Below are positions 10,826-21,327 of a stretch of DNA of 64,000 nt, in pieces. The notes under the pieces are model-generated. The model was given only the letters and a program-made list of their open reading frames with translations. It did no database searches and had not been told where the DNA came from. The position numbers were made by a program, and so were the translations under genes. Positions within the stretch are counted from its first letter, which is position 1. Every line of letters begins with the position of its first letter. The stretch spans positions 4,216,001-4,280,000 of the forward strand of contig NZ_CP046600.1 in the NCBI RefSeq assembly GCF_018278905.1, in the 5' to 3' direction. The DNA is from Mycobacterium spongiae (GTDB taxonomy: Bacteria; Actinomycetota; Actinomycetes; Mycobacteriales; Mycobacteriaceae).

Positions 10826-11692
10826 ATGTCGTTCTTGCAAGCGGTGCCGGAGGCGCTGACGGCAGCGGCGTCGGACGTTGCCGGCATCGGAGCCAACCTG
10901 AATGCCGCCAATGCGGCCGCAGCACCGACAACCGCACCCCTGGCAGCGGCCGCCGATGAGGTCTCGACGCAGGTCGCCGCGCTGTTTTCCGCACATGCAC
11001 GCGGATATCAGCAGCTCAGCGCGCAGATGGCGGGGTTTCACGACCAGTTTGTGCTAGCCCTTAAAGGCGGCGCGAGCTCGTATGCGGCCGCCGAGGCCAA
11101 TGCCGCAGAGACTCTGATGAACGCGGTGAACGCTCCCGCCGAGAAGTTGCTCGGGCACCCATTGATCGGCAGCGGCGTTGGTGCGTTGGTGCCAAACGCA
11201 ATAGCCAACGTCAACAACGCCTTCCTCGGCGGGACCGCGACGGCGGAAAGCGCCGCCGCCAGCGCGGGCGCACTGGCGCTGCAACCCGCCGGCGGGGCCA
11301 GCGGTCTGGCCGCCACCACCGCGTTGCTGCAACCTATGGCGAACGCGCTGGCCGCGTCCGGATCCATCGGCATGGCCATTGAGAATCTCTACCTGGCAGT
11401 CCAGCCGTGGGTGGAGTACGGGTTTCTGCTCGCCTCGTACGCGGTGGGTTGGCTGCCCTTTGGCTTCCTGTTGGGTCCCCAGATCATCTTCCTCTACGAC
11501 CTCTTTCAGCCCATGGTTCAGAGTGCGCTGTTCAACACGATCGACTGGCTCGAAGGAACCATCACCTTCGCCCAGGGGCTGGAAAACTTCTGGGCGGCCA
11601 CGACCGCGTCAATCAACCAATTCATCAACACCCAGATCAACTGGATCCTCAGCTTCCTCCCGCCGTTCCCACCGATCCAGAACGTTCCCTAA
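10826..11692 (+). CDS. PE12: PE family protein, PE12-like (Rv1172c)
   Basis: A 288-aa PE protein. Residues 1-95 form the PE helical hairpin, beginning [15 protein letters not shown], with the ESX secretion motif YxxxE (YAAAE) near residue 90. The remaining ~190 residues are hydrophobic with several possible membrane or surface-associated helices and end in [12 protein letters not shown]; there is no PGRS repeat. Position next to fbiC matches Rv1172c. Likely exported by an ESX system and surface-associated; function unknown. It is divergent from fbiC, with the 10-bp repeat array between them. Confidence 0.88.
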   Translation: MSFLQAVPEALTAAASDVAGIGANLNAANAAAAPTTAPLAAAADEVSTQVAALFSAHARGYQQLSAQMAGFHDQFVLALKGGASSYAAAEANAAETLMNAVNAPAEKLLGHPLIGSGVGALVPNAIANVNNAFLGGTATAESAAASAGALALQPAGGASGLAATTALLQPMANALAASGSIGMAIENLYLAVQPWVEYGFLLASYAVGWLPFGFLLGPQIIFLYDLFQPMVQSALFNTIDWLEGTITFAQGLENFWAATTASINQFINTQINWILSFLPPFPPIQNVP

Positions 11693-11706
11693 CCGTCTAG
11701 CACCCG

Positions 11707-12204
11707 CTAGCCATGGGCTCTGCTCCGCCACAGCACCACTGCCGGCGGTCCGACACCAAGCAGGATGAGAACCAGGGGCCCGTATGCCAGCAGGCCCTGG
11801 CCACCCAGGATGACATCGTCGGCGGGACCGCCGAAGCTCATCGCCGCCACCGTCAACAGCCACATCCATAGCGGCAGCGCCGCGACCCGCGCCGACGTGG
11901 TCCATCGCCCTGCCGCCCATACCAGCGCAGCGTTCACCAATCCACTGATCAAGGCGCTAATGGGAAATGGTGTCGAGCCGATGTAGATGGGTAGCAGCAG
12001 ACCGCCGGCTAGCGCAGAGAGGACCCCGTCAACAGCCAACAGGGCCAAGACAACCAACCGGATTGCGGGATCCGTCGCTTCGATTTCACGGCCGGACGCG
12101 ACGCGCGATTTGGTTTCGGTCAGGTCGGGACTTTCGGTCAGGTCGGGACTTTCGGTCAGGTCGGGACACTGTCGATCTGAGAGAGAATCGACCCAAGTAC
12201 CCAT
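11707..12204 (-). CDS. Small integral membrane protein (Rv1171-like)
   Basis: About 165 aa with three or four hydrophobic segments (LVVLALLAVDGVLSALAGGLLL; ALISGLVNAALVWAAG; MWLLTVAAMSF; YGPLVLILLGVGPPAVVLW). Function unknown. It lies downstream of mshB on the same strand, as in H37Rv. The start is uncertain: an ATG at 12204 is used, though a TTG at 12231 is possible and neither has a good ribosome site. The predicted N-terminus contains three SPDLTE-type hexapeptides encoded by an 18-bp DNA repeat, so the true protein might begin elsewhere. Confidence 0.7.
   Translation of the reverse strand: MGTWVDSLSDRQCPDLTESPDLTESPDLTETKSRVASGREIEATDPAIRLVVLALLAVDGVLSALAGGLLLPIYIGSTPFPISALISGLVNAALVWAAGRWTTSARVAALPLWMWLLTVAAMSFGGPADDVILGGQGLLAYGPLVLILLGVGPPAVVLWRSRAHG
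12118..12172. repeat. Three-copy 18-bp tandem repeat in the 5' part of the Rv1171-like gene
   Basis: The unit TTTCGGTCAGGTCGGGAC repeats three times with near-perfect identity, encoding consecutive PDLTES units on the minus strand. The length is a multiple of three, so copy number changes keep the frame. Confidence 0.85.
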
Positions 12205-12296
12205 TGCAGGCTGTCGAGTCGGTCCTGCCAATGCTGCAGGTTGGGGTCCAGGTCGGGGTCCATACCAGTTCCTTCCGCGGCTGCCTGCTTCGCAGC

Positions 12297-13193
12297 CTAC
12301 GTCGCGTACCCGGCGAAGCCCAGACCCGCAAGCAGATCCGTTTCCCAGCCCCGATCGTCGCGATCACCGGCGGAGCCGGCCACAAGAACGTAGTGCTCCT
12401 GCGCCAGAATCGGTATCGCCATGTTGTTCGACAGGGCACACGCCCGACCGGTCTGACCGACGACGACCTGGGTGGCATGCGAGGCAAGTGCTGCGGCCTT
12501 GGCAGTCCGCGCATCTCCATCGGCCTCGATCGCCGCGTTGATCTTTTCGTCCGGGTATCCGAACGGGATCTCCTCGGGGGGTAGCACCCACTCGGGTCGC
12601 AGATCGTCACGGACCAGTTCCCGCGCCCCACGAATGAATGCGCTGAGTGCAATGACCGTCCAGTAGAACTTCGGCACCGTCCATGGGTCGCCGGGGTAGT
12701 CAGCACTGCGGGCCCCAGCCACAGCGGCCGTGGTAACGCTGTGGGCGCGCATATGGTCAGGATGTCCGTAGCCCCCATCGGGGTCGTACGTCACGACGAC
12801 ATGGGGACGCAGCTCGCGGATGATCGCAACCAGCGCAGCCACGGCCTCCCGTTCGTCGGCGTCAACGAATCTTCGCTGACTGCGCGGAGCGGTGCCGGCC
12901 ATCCCAGAATCGCGCCACCGGCCCGCACCGCCGAGGTAGATGGGTTGGCTGACTCCCAGTGCGCGCAACGCCGATGTGAGCTCACTGATGCGGTAACCGC
13001 CCAGTTGGTTCGCATGCTCGACACCGAGTTGCGCCCAGCGCTCGCCGATGATTTCGCCCTCTTCACCGAGCGTGCACGTGACGACGTGGACCTGTGCGCC
13101 GCGGGCGGTGTAGTGCGCAATGGTGGCGCCGTTGCTGAGGCTCTCGTCATCGGGGTGCGCATGAACGAACAACAGCCGCGGCGTATCAGCCAT
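12297..13193 (-). CDS. mshB: GlcNAc-Ins deacetylase MshB (mycothiol biosynthesis)
   Basis: A 298-aa zinc-dependent deacetylase that removes acetate from GlcNAc-Ins, the second committed step to mycothiol. The LmbE/PIG-L family signature HAHPDDE is near the N-terminus (residues 10-17) and the third metal ligand lies in GHPDHMRAH (about 145). Length agrees with M. tuberculosis MshB (Rv1170). The gene starts 40 bp downstream of the lpqW stop on the same strand, so the two may be cotranscribed here. In H37Rv, PE11/lipX, PPE17 and Rv1167c separate them. Confidence 0.96.
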   Translation of the reverse strand: MADTPRLLFVHAHPDDESLSNGATIAHYTARGAQVHVVTCTLGEEGEIIGERWAQLGVEHANQLGGYRISELTSALRALGVSQPIYLGGAGRWRDSGMAGTAPRSQRRFVDADEREAVAALVAIIRELRPHVVVTYDPDGGYGHPDHMRAHSVTTAAVAGARSADYPGDPWTVPKFYWTVIALSAFIRGARELVRDDLRPEWVLPPEEIPFGYPDEKINAAIEADGDARTAKAAALASHATQVVVGQTGRACALSNNMAIPILAQEHYVLVAGSAGDRDDRGWETDLLAGLGFAGYAT

Positions 13194-13233
13194 GAACGCT
13201 CACCCTACTCGCCGGCAGGCGCAGGCCAGCGCT

Positions 13234-15117
13234 TTAGGACCCGGTCTTGATCCATCGGCCGGCGTCGCCGACGATACCGACCGGTACCGCACCAGACAGG
13301 CTGACATTCTGCACGCTCGGCCCCGCGGCGACGATTGTGGTGTCCTGCAGTATTGGCAGCACCGTCGACATGTTCCACAGACGCGGTTCGACCGCGGTGA
13401 TCACCTCGTCGATGTCCTTGGTGCCATCGAGCGCGGCGTCGATATTCGACTGGATGCTGAGATCACAGGTGCCGGTGAGATTCGATGGGGCTTTCACCAA
13501 CGCTCCCGGCTTCGGTGGAGCGGGAGGAGCCGCCGGGGGCTGCGCCGGGGTCGTGAGCGTGGTGTCCGGCAGCGCTGTCGGCGTACCCGTCGGGGTGAGC
13601 ACCTCGGTCGCCTGCAGGGCGGGGCAGCCGTATCGGGAAGCGAGCAACGTAGCGAGATTTCCGCCAGCCTGTCGCCAGCCCACAATGGCATCCACGCGGT
13701 TCTCCCGTAACGCGTCGCGGTAGAGCACGACCGGGTCCAGTGCCAGCACGGTCGCGGCGATGCCGACGTTGCGCAACTGATCGGCAGCCGTATTGGCCAC
13801 GGCCACGGAGGTCGGATCGTTCGACGCCACCCCGATGACCAGCGCCAGCTGCTTACCGTTCTTGCTGATCCGGCCGCGAATGACTTTCGGAGGCCCGGTG
13901 CTCACCGGTGCGGCCGTCGAGTCCGGGCTAGGCGGTGCCGACGAAACCGACGCGTTGCTCTCGACCTGAAATCCTGACTCCTCCAGAAGGCCCAGCGCGA
14001 CCGTCGTGCCCATCGCTGGGGGCGCGGTCGGCACGTACCCGGGGTCACTCGGCGACCGGATCTGCGCCTGGTCCAAGGTGACGGTGTTGTCGGTGCCGGC
14101 GCCCACCGCAGCCAGCAAGTCCACGTCGAGTAACCCCAAGATCGCCTTGCGCACCTGCCGCTCGGCCAGCTTGGCGACGTTCGCGCGCAACGTCAGCTGC
14201 ATCACCCGCGGTGTGACGATCCGCGCGGTCTGCACGTCAGGAATAGCCGACAACTGAGCGAATGCCGCTGAGCCACCATGGACCTGAGCCACTTGGGTGT
14301 CACGGTTGCGCATGGAATCGGCCAGCGCGGCCGGCGAACCCGCCCTGCGGAAGAGAATGAGGGCGGGTTTCGCCGGACGCCCCCAATAGCGATCATTGCG
14401 GGCGATCAAGATTTCGTCGCGCTGCGGGTCGATGTTGTCCACCCGGAATTGGCCGCCGGTGACCGGCATCGCCCGAGCCAGCCCGGCTGCGAAGCCGCCC
14501 GGAATATCCTTCACGATATGCGCTGGCAGGATGTTGCTGAACAACTCGCGCCACGCCGGGTACGGCTGCGCGAACGTGACCACGGCCTGCTTACCGCCGT
14601 CGAGTGACTGCACCCCAGTGATCAGGTCGTAACCGGCGGGATCGACGACCCCTGGCTGGGTGACCATCTGCTGCCACAGGTACCAGAAGTCATCCGCGGC
14701 GATCGGCGCGTTGTCTGTCCATTGCGCCTCCGGCCGAATCTTGTAGGCCACTGTGAAGGGGTTCTCCCGGGTCACCCGCGCAGACACCAGCAAGGTGGGG
14801 TCCATCTCCCAGCGGGAACCGGTCGGCGTGTTGGGATCGGGCACCGGCCGAAACGCGCTCGGCAACACCAGCGCGCTGATCGCCGCATTCACCGGTGACA
14901 GATCGGAGAGCAGATGGGGGTTGAACCCGGGACCGATCGAGTCGATGCCCATGATGATCTGGATCGGACGCTGTGGAGGCGGCGGCGAGTTGTGCGGCGT
15001 GTCGGTGCTTTGCGGCGCGGGTGGCGGGCTGACTGTGCAGCCCGACACCAATCCGACGAGCGAGACCAGGACGCCGAATCCCACGAGTAGGCGGCGGGCT
15101 CGACGCGACATGCCCAT
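13234..15117 (-). CDS. lpqW: Lipoprotein LpqW (PIM/LAM pathway branch-point regulator)
   Basis: A 627-aa lipoprotein of the extracellular solute-binding protein family 5 fold. The signal peptide ends in a lipobox, LVSGC, with the lipidated Cys at about residue 26. In mycobacteria LpqW influences the branch between polar PIMs and LM/LAM at the PimE step, and pimE is also in this window. Near residue 540 there is a Pro/Ala/Thr-rich stretch as in Rv1166. Start ATG at 15117; an ATG two codons later is also possible. It follows typA by 55 bp on the same strand. Confidence 0.93.
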   Translation of the reverse strand: MGMSRRARRLLVGFGVLVSLVGLVSGCTVSPPPAPQSTDTPHNSPPPPQRPIQIIMGIDSIGPGFNPHLLSDLSPVNAAISALVLPSAFRPVPDPNTPTGSRWEMDPTLLVSARVTRENPFTVAYKIRPEAQWTDNAPIAADDFWYLWQQMVTQPGVVDPAGYDLITGVQSLDGGKQAVVTFAQPYPAWRELFSNILPAHIVKDIPGGFAAGLARAMPVTGGQFRVDNIDPQRDEILIARNDRYWGRPAKPALILFRRAGSPAALADSMRNRDTQVAQVHGGSAAFAQLSAIPDVQTARIVTPRVMQLTLRANVAKLAERQVRKAILGLLDVDLLAAVGAGTDNTVTLDQAQIRSPSDPGYVPTAPPAMGTTVALGLLEESGFQVESNASVSSAPPSPDSTAAPVSTGPPKVIRGRISKNGKQLALVIGVASNDPTSVAVANTAADQLRNVGIAATVLALDPVVLYRDALRENRVDAIVGWRQAGGNLATLLASRYGCPALQATEVLTPTGTPTALPDTTLTTPAQPPAAPPAPPKPGALVKAPSNLTGTCDLSIQSNIDAALDGTKDIDEVITAVEPRLWNMSTVLPILQDTTIVAAGPSVQNVSLSGAVPVGIVGDAGRWIKTGS

Positions 15118-15172
15118 CAGGGTATCGAGCGCCGCCTCGGATACGCGGTCGCGCGGCCGTGGCGGCGCCACG

Positions 15173-17059
15173 CTAGCCGCGGGCCTTCGCGCGCGCCCGG
15201 CTGCGGGCTCGGGCAGTGGCATCCAACTCGACCTTGCGCACCCGCACACTCTCGGGTGTCACCTCGACGCACTCGTCCGCCGCGCAAAACTCCATGGCGC
15301 GCTCGAGGTCGAGTTCGAGCGGCTTGGCCAGCGTCTCGATGACGTCGGCCGTGGAGGACCGCATGTTGGTCAGCTTCTTCTCGCGTGTGACATTGATATC
15401 GAGATCCTCGGGACGCGGGTTGATCCCGACGACCATGCCCGCGTAGGTGTCCTGTCCGGGCTCGACGAAGAACTGACCGCGGTCAGCGAGTTGCAGCAGC
15501 GCGAACGGTGTGATGGTGCCGGATCGGTCGGCCACCAATGATCCGGTGTACCGGGCCCGGATCTCTCCCGCCCACGGCTGGTATCCGTCGAACACCGCGT
15601 GCCCGACGCCGGTGCCGCGGGTCTCGGTCAGGAAGTCGGTGCGCCATCCGATCAATCCGCGACTGGGAACGACGAAATCCATTCGGACCCAGCCGGTGGT
15701 GTGGTTGGCCATCTCCACCATGCGGCCCTTGCGCGCGGCCATCAATTGCGTGACCGCACCGACGTACTCCTCAGGGCAGTCGACGGTCATAGCCTCAACC
15801 GGCTCGTGCAGCGTGCCGTCGATCGTCTTGGTCACTACCTGCGGCTTGCCCACGGTGAGTTCAAAACCCTCCCGACGCATCTGCTCGACCAGTACCGCCA
15901 GCGCCAGTTCACCGCGGCCTTGCACCTCCCAGGTGTCCGGCGCGCCGAAGTCGACGACGCGAATGGACACGTTGCCGACCAGCTCGGCGTCCAGCCGACT
16001 TCGGACCATGCGGGCGGTGAGCTTGTGGCCGCCTACCTTGCCGGCCAGGGGCGACGTGTTGGTGCCGATCGTGACTGAGATCGCCGGCTCGTCCACGGTG
16101 ATCCTGGGCAGTGCCACGGGTGTCGCGGGATCTGCCAGCGTGTCGCCGATCATGATCTCCGGCAGGCCGGCCACGGCCACGATATCGCCCGCGATGGCCT
16201 CCTCAGTCGGTTTGCGTTCGACCCCTTCAGTGGCCAGCAACTCGGTGATCTTCGCCGTGGTAATGGTTTCTTGCCCGTCCAGTTCGCGGATCCATGCGAC
16301 CTGCTGGCCCTTGCGGATACGACCGTTGGACACGCGGATCAACGCCAGCCGGCCTAAGAAGGTTGACGCGTCGAGATTGGTAACCAGGGCCTGCAGCGGG
16401 ACGTCCACGTCGCCCGTCGGCGGCGGTACGTGCTCCAGCAGAACGTCGAATAGTGGGTCCAGGCTGGCACCGGCGGGCACCTGACCATCGGCCGGTGCTG
16501 TGGTGCTCGCCACCCCGGCTCGACCGGACGCGTACAGCGTCGGCAGGCCCAGTGCTAGCTCCGCGGCCGCGGCCGCCTCATCGTCAAGGTCGGAGGCGAC
16601 TTCGAGCAACAGGTCGTGGCTGGCTTCCACCACCTCGGCAATGCGCGCGTCGGGGCGATCTGTCTTGTTGACCACCAGAATCACCGGCAGGTGCGCGGCC
16701 AATGCTTTGCGCAACACGAAGCGGGTCTGCGGCAACGGGCCTTCGGAGGCGTCGACCAGCAACAGCACCCCGTCCACCATGGACAGCCCGCGTTCCACCT
16801 CGCCGCCGAAGTCGGCGTGCCCTGGGGTGTCAATCACATTGATCACGGTGACGGTGCCGTCGGGATCATGGCGATGCACGGCGGTGTTCTTGGCGAGGAT
16901 GGTGATGCCCTTCTCGCGTTCCAGGTCGCCAGTGTCCATCACGCGTTCCTGCAGTTCACCGCGTTCATGCAGGGCGCCGGACTGGCGCAGCATCGCGTCG
17001 ACGAGCGTGGTCTTGCCGTGGTCGACGTGCGCGACGATGGCGACATTGCGGAATGGCAC
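15173..17059 (-). CDS. typA: Translational GTPase TypA/BipA
   Basis: A 628-aa ribosome-associated GTPase. The G1 motif is [10 protein letters not shown]3 is DTPGH and G4 is NKTD; elongation factor domains II, III and V follow, then the TypA C-terminal domain. The C-terminal tail is Arg/Lys/Ala-rich ([12 protein letters not shown]). The GTG at 17059 ([11 protein letters not shown]) gives the same length as Rv1165; the frame extends 11 codons upstream without support. mutT2 ends only 10 bp before this start. In H37Rv the narGHJI operon lies between these two genes. Confidence 0.96.
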   Translation of the reverse strand: MPFRNVAIVAHVDHGKTTLVDAMLRQSGALHERGELQERVMDTGDLEREKGITILAKNTAVHRHDPDGTVTVINVIDTPGHADFGGEVERGLSMVDGVLLLVDASEGPLPQTRFVLRKALAAHLPVILVVNKTDRPDARIAEVVEASHDLLLEVASDLDDEAAAAAELALGLPTLYASGRAGVASTTAPADGQVPAGASLDPLFDVLLEHVPPPTGDVDVPLQALVTNLDASTFLGRLALIRVSNGRIRKGQQVAWIRELDGQETITTAKITELLATEGVERKPTEEAIAGDIVAVAGLPEIMIGDTLADPATPVALPRITVDEPAISVTIGTNTSPLAGKVGGHKLTARMVRSRLDAELVGNVSIRVVDFGAPDTWEVQGRGELALAVLVEQMRREGFELTVGKPQVVTKTIDGTLHEPVEAMTVDCPEEYVGAVTQLMAARKGRMVEMANHTTGWVRMDFVVPSRGLIGWRTDFLTETRGTGVGHAVFDGYQPWAGEIRARYTGSLVADRSGTITPFALLQLADRGQFFVEPGQDTYAGMVVGINPRPEDLDINVTREKKLTNMRSSTADVIETLAKPLELDLERAMEFCAADECVEVTPESVRVRKVELDATARARSRARAKARG

Positions 17060-17069
17060 GACGGTGATC

Positions 17070-17474
17070 TTAGAGGGCTTGAGCCAGGTCATTGAGCCAG
17101 CCGCGATCGGCGGGCACCCAATCGACGTCGGGCAGCTCCGCGGCCGTCACCCAGCGCAGCGCCTTGTGGTCATGGGCGTGCGGTTCGCCGCGGATCAGTC
17201 GCACGCGATATGCCCGCAGTATTGTCGTGCGGTTCAAGGCGCGGTTCAATGCAATATCGCCGCCCAGTCGGTCCCCGACCGCGACATCGCTGGCATCCAG
17301 GCCCAGTTCCTCTGCGAGCTCGCGGACGAGCGCGCCGCGCTCGGATTCGCCGGGCGCGACCTTGCCCCCGGGAAGCTCCCACCGACCGGCCAGCTCCGGT
17401 GGCCGCGACCGCTGCGCCACCAGCAGTGTGGAACCACGGATGACGGCGCCGGCAACGACGACCTGGTTCGGCAT
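17070..17474 (-). CDS. mutT2: Nudix hydrolase MutT2 (nucleotide pool sanitation)
   Basis: A 134-aa Nudix protein with the box GGKVAPGESERGALVRELAEELG at residues 37-59, keeping all catalytic glutamates. M. tuberculosis MutT2 (Rv1160) hydrolyses dCTP and 5-methyl-dCTP and is classed with 8-oxo-dGTP hydrolases. The ATG at 17474 gives a complete Nudix fold. It is divergent from the pterin dehydratase gene 28 bp away and lies immediately upstream of typA. Confidence 0.94.
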   Translation of the reverse strand: MPNQVVVAGAVIRGSTLLVAQRSRPPELAGRWELPGGKVAPGESERGALVRELAEELGLDASDVAVGDRLGGDIALNRALNRTTILRAYRVRLIRGEPHAHDHKALRWVTAAELPDVDWVPADRGWLNDLAQAL

Positions 17475-17501
17475 GGGCAGTGACGGTATACCGTCGAACG
17501 C

Positions 17502-17786
17502 ATGGCTGTGTTAACGGATGACCAAGTAGACGCCGCACTGCCTGATCTCAACGGCTGGGAACGTGCCGACGGTGTCCTGCGTCGCAAAATCAAGTTTCCG
17601 ACGTTTCTCGCCGGCATCGACGCTGTGCGCCGGGTTGCAGATCACGCGGAAGCTAAGGATCACCACCCCGATATTGATATCCGTTGGCGGACAGTGACTT
17701 TCATGCTAGTCACGCATTCGGCGGGCGGCATTACCCAGAACGATATCGGGATGGCGCACGATATCGACGAGATTGTCGGGGATTAG
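17502..17786 (+). CDS. 4a-hydroxytetrahydrobiopterin dehydratase (PCD/DCoH family)
   Basis: A 94-aa pterin-4a-carbinolamine dehydratase-like protein, the counterpart of Rv1159A. The signature HHPDIDIRW with an upstream DHAEAKD segment is intact. The family dehydrates 4a-hydroxypterin and may also act in pterin or molybdopterin metabolism; the mycobacterial role is unproven. Its stop overlaps the stop of the convergent pimE by 4 bp. Confidence 0.93.
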   Translation: MAVLTDDQVDAALPDLNGWERADGVLRRKIKFPTFLAGIDAVRRVADHAEAKDHHPDIDIRWRTVTFMLVTHSAGGITQNDIGMAHDIDEIVGD

Positions 17787-19102
17787 CCAGCTCGACTTCG
17801 GCTCGAGCTAGCGGCGGTTCTGCTGGTGCTGGCAATCCAACCAAAGGTGCCAAGGGTTGCCACCACGTAGACCAGCCCAGCCCAGGCCAGGTACCAGGGC
17901 CGGCTGATCTGCCAGATTGTCGGCTGCGCGAAGCTCAGCAACCAGGGCACACCGATGATGGTCAGGACCAACCACCCGCAGCCCAAGATCCGGGCGCCGC
18001 GACGCTCGGCCAGTGGCCCCTGTAGCAACCACATCATGAGCGGCACCAGCCATACCCAGTGATGGGTCCACGAGATCGGCGACAGCAGCAGCCCGAATAG
18101 CTGCACCACCAACAGCCTGCCGAGCTGATCGGAGCCTGTGCGATCGGGGCTCAGCGCCCGCCAGGCCAGGACAGCCAGCACCGCTGTAGCCGCGAGGGCG
18201 GCCACCACCAGTGGGCCAAAACCCATGTCGTGGCCAAGAATCCGCGAGAGCGCGCCACGCCAGGACTGATTGGTCGAGGTGGCGATCGGCCCGACCCGCC
18301 GCGCGTCACCCAGCAAGTCGGTGAAGTAATGGCGAGCCTGATTCCCGACGACCAGTACCGACACCGCCACCGTGGCAATAAACACGACGGCAGAAAATGC
18401 GGCGGCACGCAGGCGCCGGACGCCGAGGAAATAGATCGCGGTAATCGCCGGCGTCAACTTGACGCCGGTCGCCAGACCGACCAGCAACCCCGATAGCCAC
18501 CATCGGGTGCTGCGGACCGCCCACAGCGCCGCCAGCACCAGCAGCAGATTGATCTGCCCGTAGTCGAAGTTGCTGCGCAGTGGCTCGATCCAGATGGCGA
18601 TCGCCGTCCACAACATTGCAGCCGCATAACCGCTGCCCGCGGCAACACCCATCAGGCGCTGGCTGATCCGAACTACGCCATACAGCGCGCCCATGCTCCC
18701 GACCTGCCAGAGAAAAGCAACCACGCCGAACGGCAGCAGATGCAAGGGGTAGAAGACGACAGCCGCAAACGGCGGGTACGTGAACGGCAACGGGAAATCC
18801 GGTGTTTGGTCCGCGTAAACGTAGCTGTACAGCGTGCCGGGATGGTCCAGGGCCGCCGCGCCTCCCAGGTAGACGTGCAAATCGACAAAGTTTGCGCCAT
18901 TGGGCACCAGATAGGTCCACATGAGTCGCGCAGCCACACTGAGGAGCAGCAGCAACGCCGCGTACGTAATCCGGGCGTCCAGCGGGATCGCTTGCGGCCG
19001 AGAGGCGCGCGCCTCCGGACCGTTTGACCTGGTGTCTATCCGCCCGACTCTAGCGATTCCGGCTAGCCGGTCACCGCCGACGCTCGTAATCGTAACGATC
19101 AA
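17783..19102 (-). CDS. pimE: Polyprenol-phosphate-mannose alpha-1,2-mannosyltransferase PimE
   Basis: A 439-aa multi-pass GT-C/GT87 enzyme of the plasma membrane that adds the fifth mannose to make higher polar PIMs. The essential Asp of the first extracytoplasmic loop is in [11 protein letters not shown], and about ten hydrophobic helices follow. No ATG or GTG is available in frame near the expected start, so TTG at 19102, preceded by GGCGG, is the best guess; the frame is open to 19198. The gene is divergent from the Rv1158c-like secreted protein. The C-terminus is Ser/Arg-rich. Confidence 0.9.
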   Translation of the reverse strand: MIVTITSVGGDRLAGIARVGRIDTRSNGPEARASRPQAIPLDARITYAALLLLLSVAARLMWTYLVPNGANFVDLHVYLGGAAALDHPGTLYSYVYADQTPDFPLPFTYPPFAAVVFYPLHLLPFGVVAFLWQVGSMGALYGVVRISQRLMGVAAGSGYAAAMLWTAIAIWIEPLRSNFDYGQINLLLVLAALWAVRSTRWWLSGLLVGLATGVKLTPAITAIYFLGVRRLRAAAFSAVVFIATVAVSVLVVGNQARHYFTDLLGDARRVGPIATSTNQSWRGALSRILGHDMGFGPLVVAALAATAVLAVLAWRALSPDRTGSDQLGRLLVVQLFGLLLSPISWTHHWVWLVPLMMWLLQGPLAERRGARILGCGWLVLTIIGVPWLLSFAQPTIWQISRPWYLAWAGLVYVVATLGTFGWIASTSRTAASSSRSRAG

Positions 19103-19187
19103 ATAACCGCCACACGTGTCACTTGAGTCACATCTGTACCGCGCTAACTTCGTGCCGGGACCTGTCGCCAACCAACCAGGGAGAGTC

Positions 19188-19907
19188 ATGCCAACCATCT
19201 GGACCTATGTACGCGCCGGCGCCGTCTTGGTCGGTTCGTCCGCCGCGCTACTGACGGGCGGTATCGCCCACGCAGATCCGGCGCCGGTGCCGGCTCCTGC
19301 TCCCGCTACCGTTCCGGCTCCCGATCCAGCTGCCGCCGCTGCCAGCATTCCGCAGCAGTTGATCAGTTCGGCCGCCAACGCGCCCCAGATTCTGCAGAAC
19401 CTCGCGACGGCCCTCGGCGCCAAGCCACCGATCGCGCCGGCACCGGCCGCACCGGGCATCACTGCTACCGTCCCGGGCCTGACCCCGGCAGCGCCGGCAG
19501 CACCGGCCGGCGTCCCCGCGACAGTCCCGTCGATTCCCGGCTTGACCGCTCCGATCCCCGGAATCACCGCGCCGGCAGCCCCGGCGGCAACCCCTGCCAA
19601 TCCCGGAGCAATCGCTCCGATCCCGGGGATAGCCGCGCCGGCGACAGGGGCAGCGCCAGGGGCAGTGCCAGGGGCGGCAGCGGCTCCGGCCGCAGCCCCG
19701 GGTGTCCCATCGGCGAAGGTCGACCTACCACAGTTGCCCTACCTGCCGCTGCAGGTGCCATCGCAGATTTCGCTCCCCGGCGACCTGTCCGCGCTGGCAG
19801 CGAGTGCTATGCCGGCAACACCGATTGTGGGAACTCCGCCGGTCCCGGGAGCGCCTGCGCCGGCTAGCCCGGCCGGCCCGCCGTCGCTGCTGTCCGCACT
19901 GCCCTGA
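19188..19907 (+). CDS. Ala/Pro-rich secreted protein (Rv1158c-like)
   Basis: A 239-aa exported protein: residues 1-30 form a Sec signal peptide ending in AHADP, followed by a low-complexity Pro/Ala domain with short repeats such as PGLT and IPGI/APA. A conserved helical patch ([24 protein letters not shown]) follows the signal. Function unknown; probably cell wall associated. The ATG at 19188 has an AGGGAGAG ribosome site. The similar gene downstream shares the same layout, suggesting a related pair. Confidence 0.88.
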   Translation: MPTIWTYVRAGAVLVGSSAALLTGGIAHADPAPVPAPAPATVPAPDPAAAAASIPQQLISSAANAPQILQNLATALGAKPPIAPAPAAPGITATVPGLTPAAPAAPAGVPATVPSIPGLTAPIPGITAPAAPAATPANPGAIAPIPGIAAPATGAAPGAVPGAAAAPAAAPGVPSAKVDLPQLPYLPLQVPSQISLPGDLSALAASAMPATPIVGTPPVPGAPAPASPAGPPSLLSALP

Positions 19908-19951
19908 GCCATCCGTAGCCGGCTGACCACTACACGAACCGGGAGAACATC

Positions 19952-21103
19952 GTGGCAAACACCGGGAGTCTGTTCAAGGGTTTGGCCGCCGTCGTCGTCA
20001 CCTCGGCTGCCGCGTTCACGTTTTGTCCGAACGCGGCAGCCGACCCGGCGACCCCGCCGCCGCCCGGCCCCTCCCAACAGCTACCTGGCCTGCCAGCGTT
20101 AGCCCAGCTCAGTCCCATAATCCAACAAGCAGCGGGTAACCCCGCACAGGCGACACAACTACTGATGGCGGCGGCGCAGGCGTTCGTCCAAAATCCGACC
20201 GCACCCACCGAAGCCAAGAATGTTGCTTCCTCGGTGAATCAGTTTGTGGCCGAGCCAGGCAATCCCCCTCCCGGATCGCCGCCACTGGCCGTGCCGACCC
20301 CGGCTACGCCGCCGAATGCGGTCGCCCTGCCTGATGCCGGCCCGGTGCCACACGTGCCGGCGCTGGGTGTGGAACCCGGCTTCCAGTCGCACTTGCCGTC
20401 CGGCATTGATCCAACCCACGCCGCCGGCCCCGCTCCCGCACAGGCATCGGCAGCTGCCCCGCCGATCACCCACCACGGCGCATCCGCCCCAACCCCCGGA
20501 CCGGCGGACGCACCCGATGCGGCGCCCGCACCGGCCGCCGCACATGCACCCGCGGCGGCCACGGCCGCCGCGCCGGCCGCGCCGGCTCCCGCGCCCGCGG
20601 CCGCTGCGACTCCCGCACCGGTCGCCGAACCCGCCCCCGCGCCGGCGCCGGAGGTCGCCGCGGCACCCGCGGCTGCGCCGGGTTTCGGCCCTGACGCTCC
20701 GCCGACCCAGGACTTTCTCTACCCCTCGATCGGCACCAACTGCCTTGCTGATGGCGGCAACTCCATCGCGACCGCACTATCGGTAGCGGGCCCCGCCACA
20801 ATCCCGCTTCCCGGTCCGGGACCCGGCCAGACCGCGTATGTATTCACTGCCGTCGGCACCCCAGGGCCCGCCGATGTACAGCGGCTGCCATTGAACGTCA
20901 CATGGGTGAACCTGACTACCGGCAAGTCGGGAAGCGCGACACTCACGCCGCGCGCGGACATCAACCCGGAGGGACCGACCACGCTGACAGTGATCGCCGA
21001 CACCGGTTCGGGCAGCATCATGTCAACGATCTTCGGGCAGGTCACCACCAAGGACCGACAGTGCCAGTTCATGCCCACCATCGGATCAACCGTGGTGCCC
21101 TAG
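19952..21103 (+). CDS. Ala/Pro-rich secreted protein (Rv1157c-like)
   Basis: A 383-aa exported protein. The N-terminal signal ends in NAAADP, then a helical segment (QQLPGLPALAQL) and a Pro/Ala linker (about 110-250). A folded C-terminal domain (about 255-383) begins PPTQDFLYPSIGTNC and has two cysteines, in TNCLADGG and KDRQCQF, that could form a disulfide. The GTG start has a GGGAGAA site. It follows the Rv1158c-like gene by 44 bp, so cotranscription is likely. Function unknown; the C-terminal domain resembles beta-rich secreted mycobacterial domains. Confidence 0.87.
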   Translation: MANTGSLFKGLAAVVVTSAAAFTFCPNAAADPATPPPPGPSQQLPGLPALAQLSPIIQQAAGNPAQATQLLMAAAQAFVQNPTAPTEAKNVASSVNQFVAEPGNPPPGSPPLAVPTPATPPNAVALPDAGPVPHVPALGVEPGFQSHLPSGIDPTHAAGPAPAQASAAAPPITHHGASAPTPGPADAPDAAPAPAAAHAPAAATAAAPAAPAPAPAAAATPAPVAEPAPAPAPEVAAAPAAAPGFGPDAPPTQDFLYPSIGTNCLADGGNSIATALSVAGPATIPLPGPGPGQTAYVFTAVGTPGPADVQRLPLNVTWVNLTTGKSGSATLTPRADINPEGPTTLTVIADTGSGSIMSTIFGQVTTKDRQCQFMPTIGSTVVP

Positions 21104-21134
21104 AACCGGGCTTGCGCGCCGCCGCAGGCGGGCG

Positions 21135-21281
21135 TCAATACGCCATGAACAGAATCGCGTCGCGGTCGTAATCCAATCCAGGATGAACGCTGGCAAGGTG
21201 GGCTTGGGTCAGATCGACCAAATCGTCCTCGTCCTTGCCGACGATGGCTTCGCCGCACGGACATGTGATGTGTGTCTTCAC
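21135..21281 (-). CDS. Small DUF1059-like protein (48 aa)
   Basis: A 48-aa ORF starting at GTG with AAGGCGG upstream, reading VKTHITCPCGEAIVGK and ending GLDYDRDAILFMAY. The CPCG pair plus His residues (THI, QAHL, SVHPG) suggest a metal-binding mini-domain like DUF1059 proteins. It is directly downstream of the Rv1156-like gene on the same strand (46 bp gap) and convergent with the Rv1157c-like gene. It is easily missed by gene callers; function unknown. Confidence 0.75.
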   Translation of the reverse strand: MKTHITCPCGEAIVGKDEDDLVDLTQAHLASVHPGLDYDRDAILFMAY

Positions 21282-21327
21282 GATGCCGCCTTTCCGACTC
21301 GGGCCTACGATGACCCCTCTGGTGAGC

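Noticed and set aside
10515..11000. Upstream extension of fbiC to a 1023-aa protein
   Set aside because: The extra residues have no FbiC homology and cross the 10-bp repeat array and the divergent PE gene.
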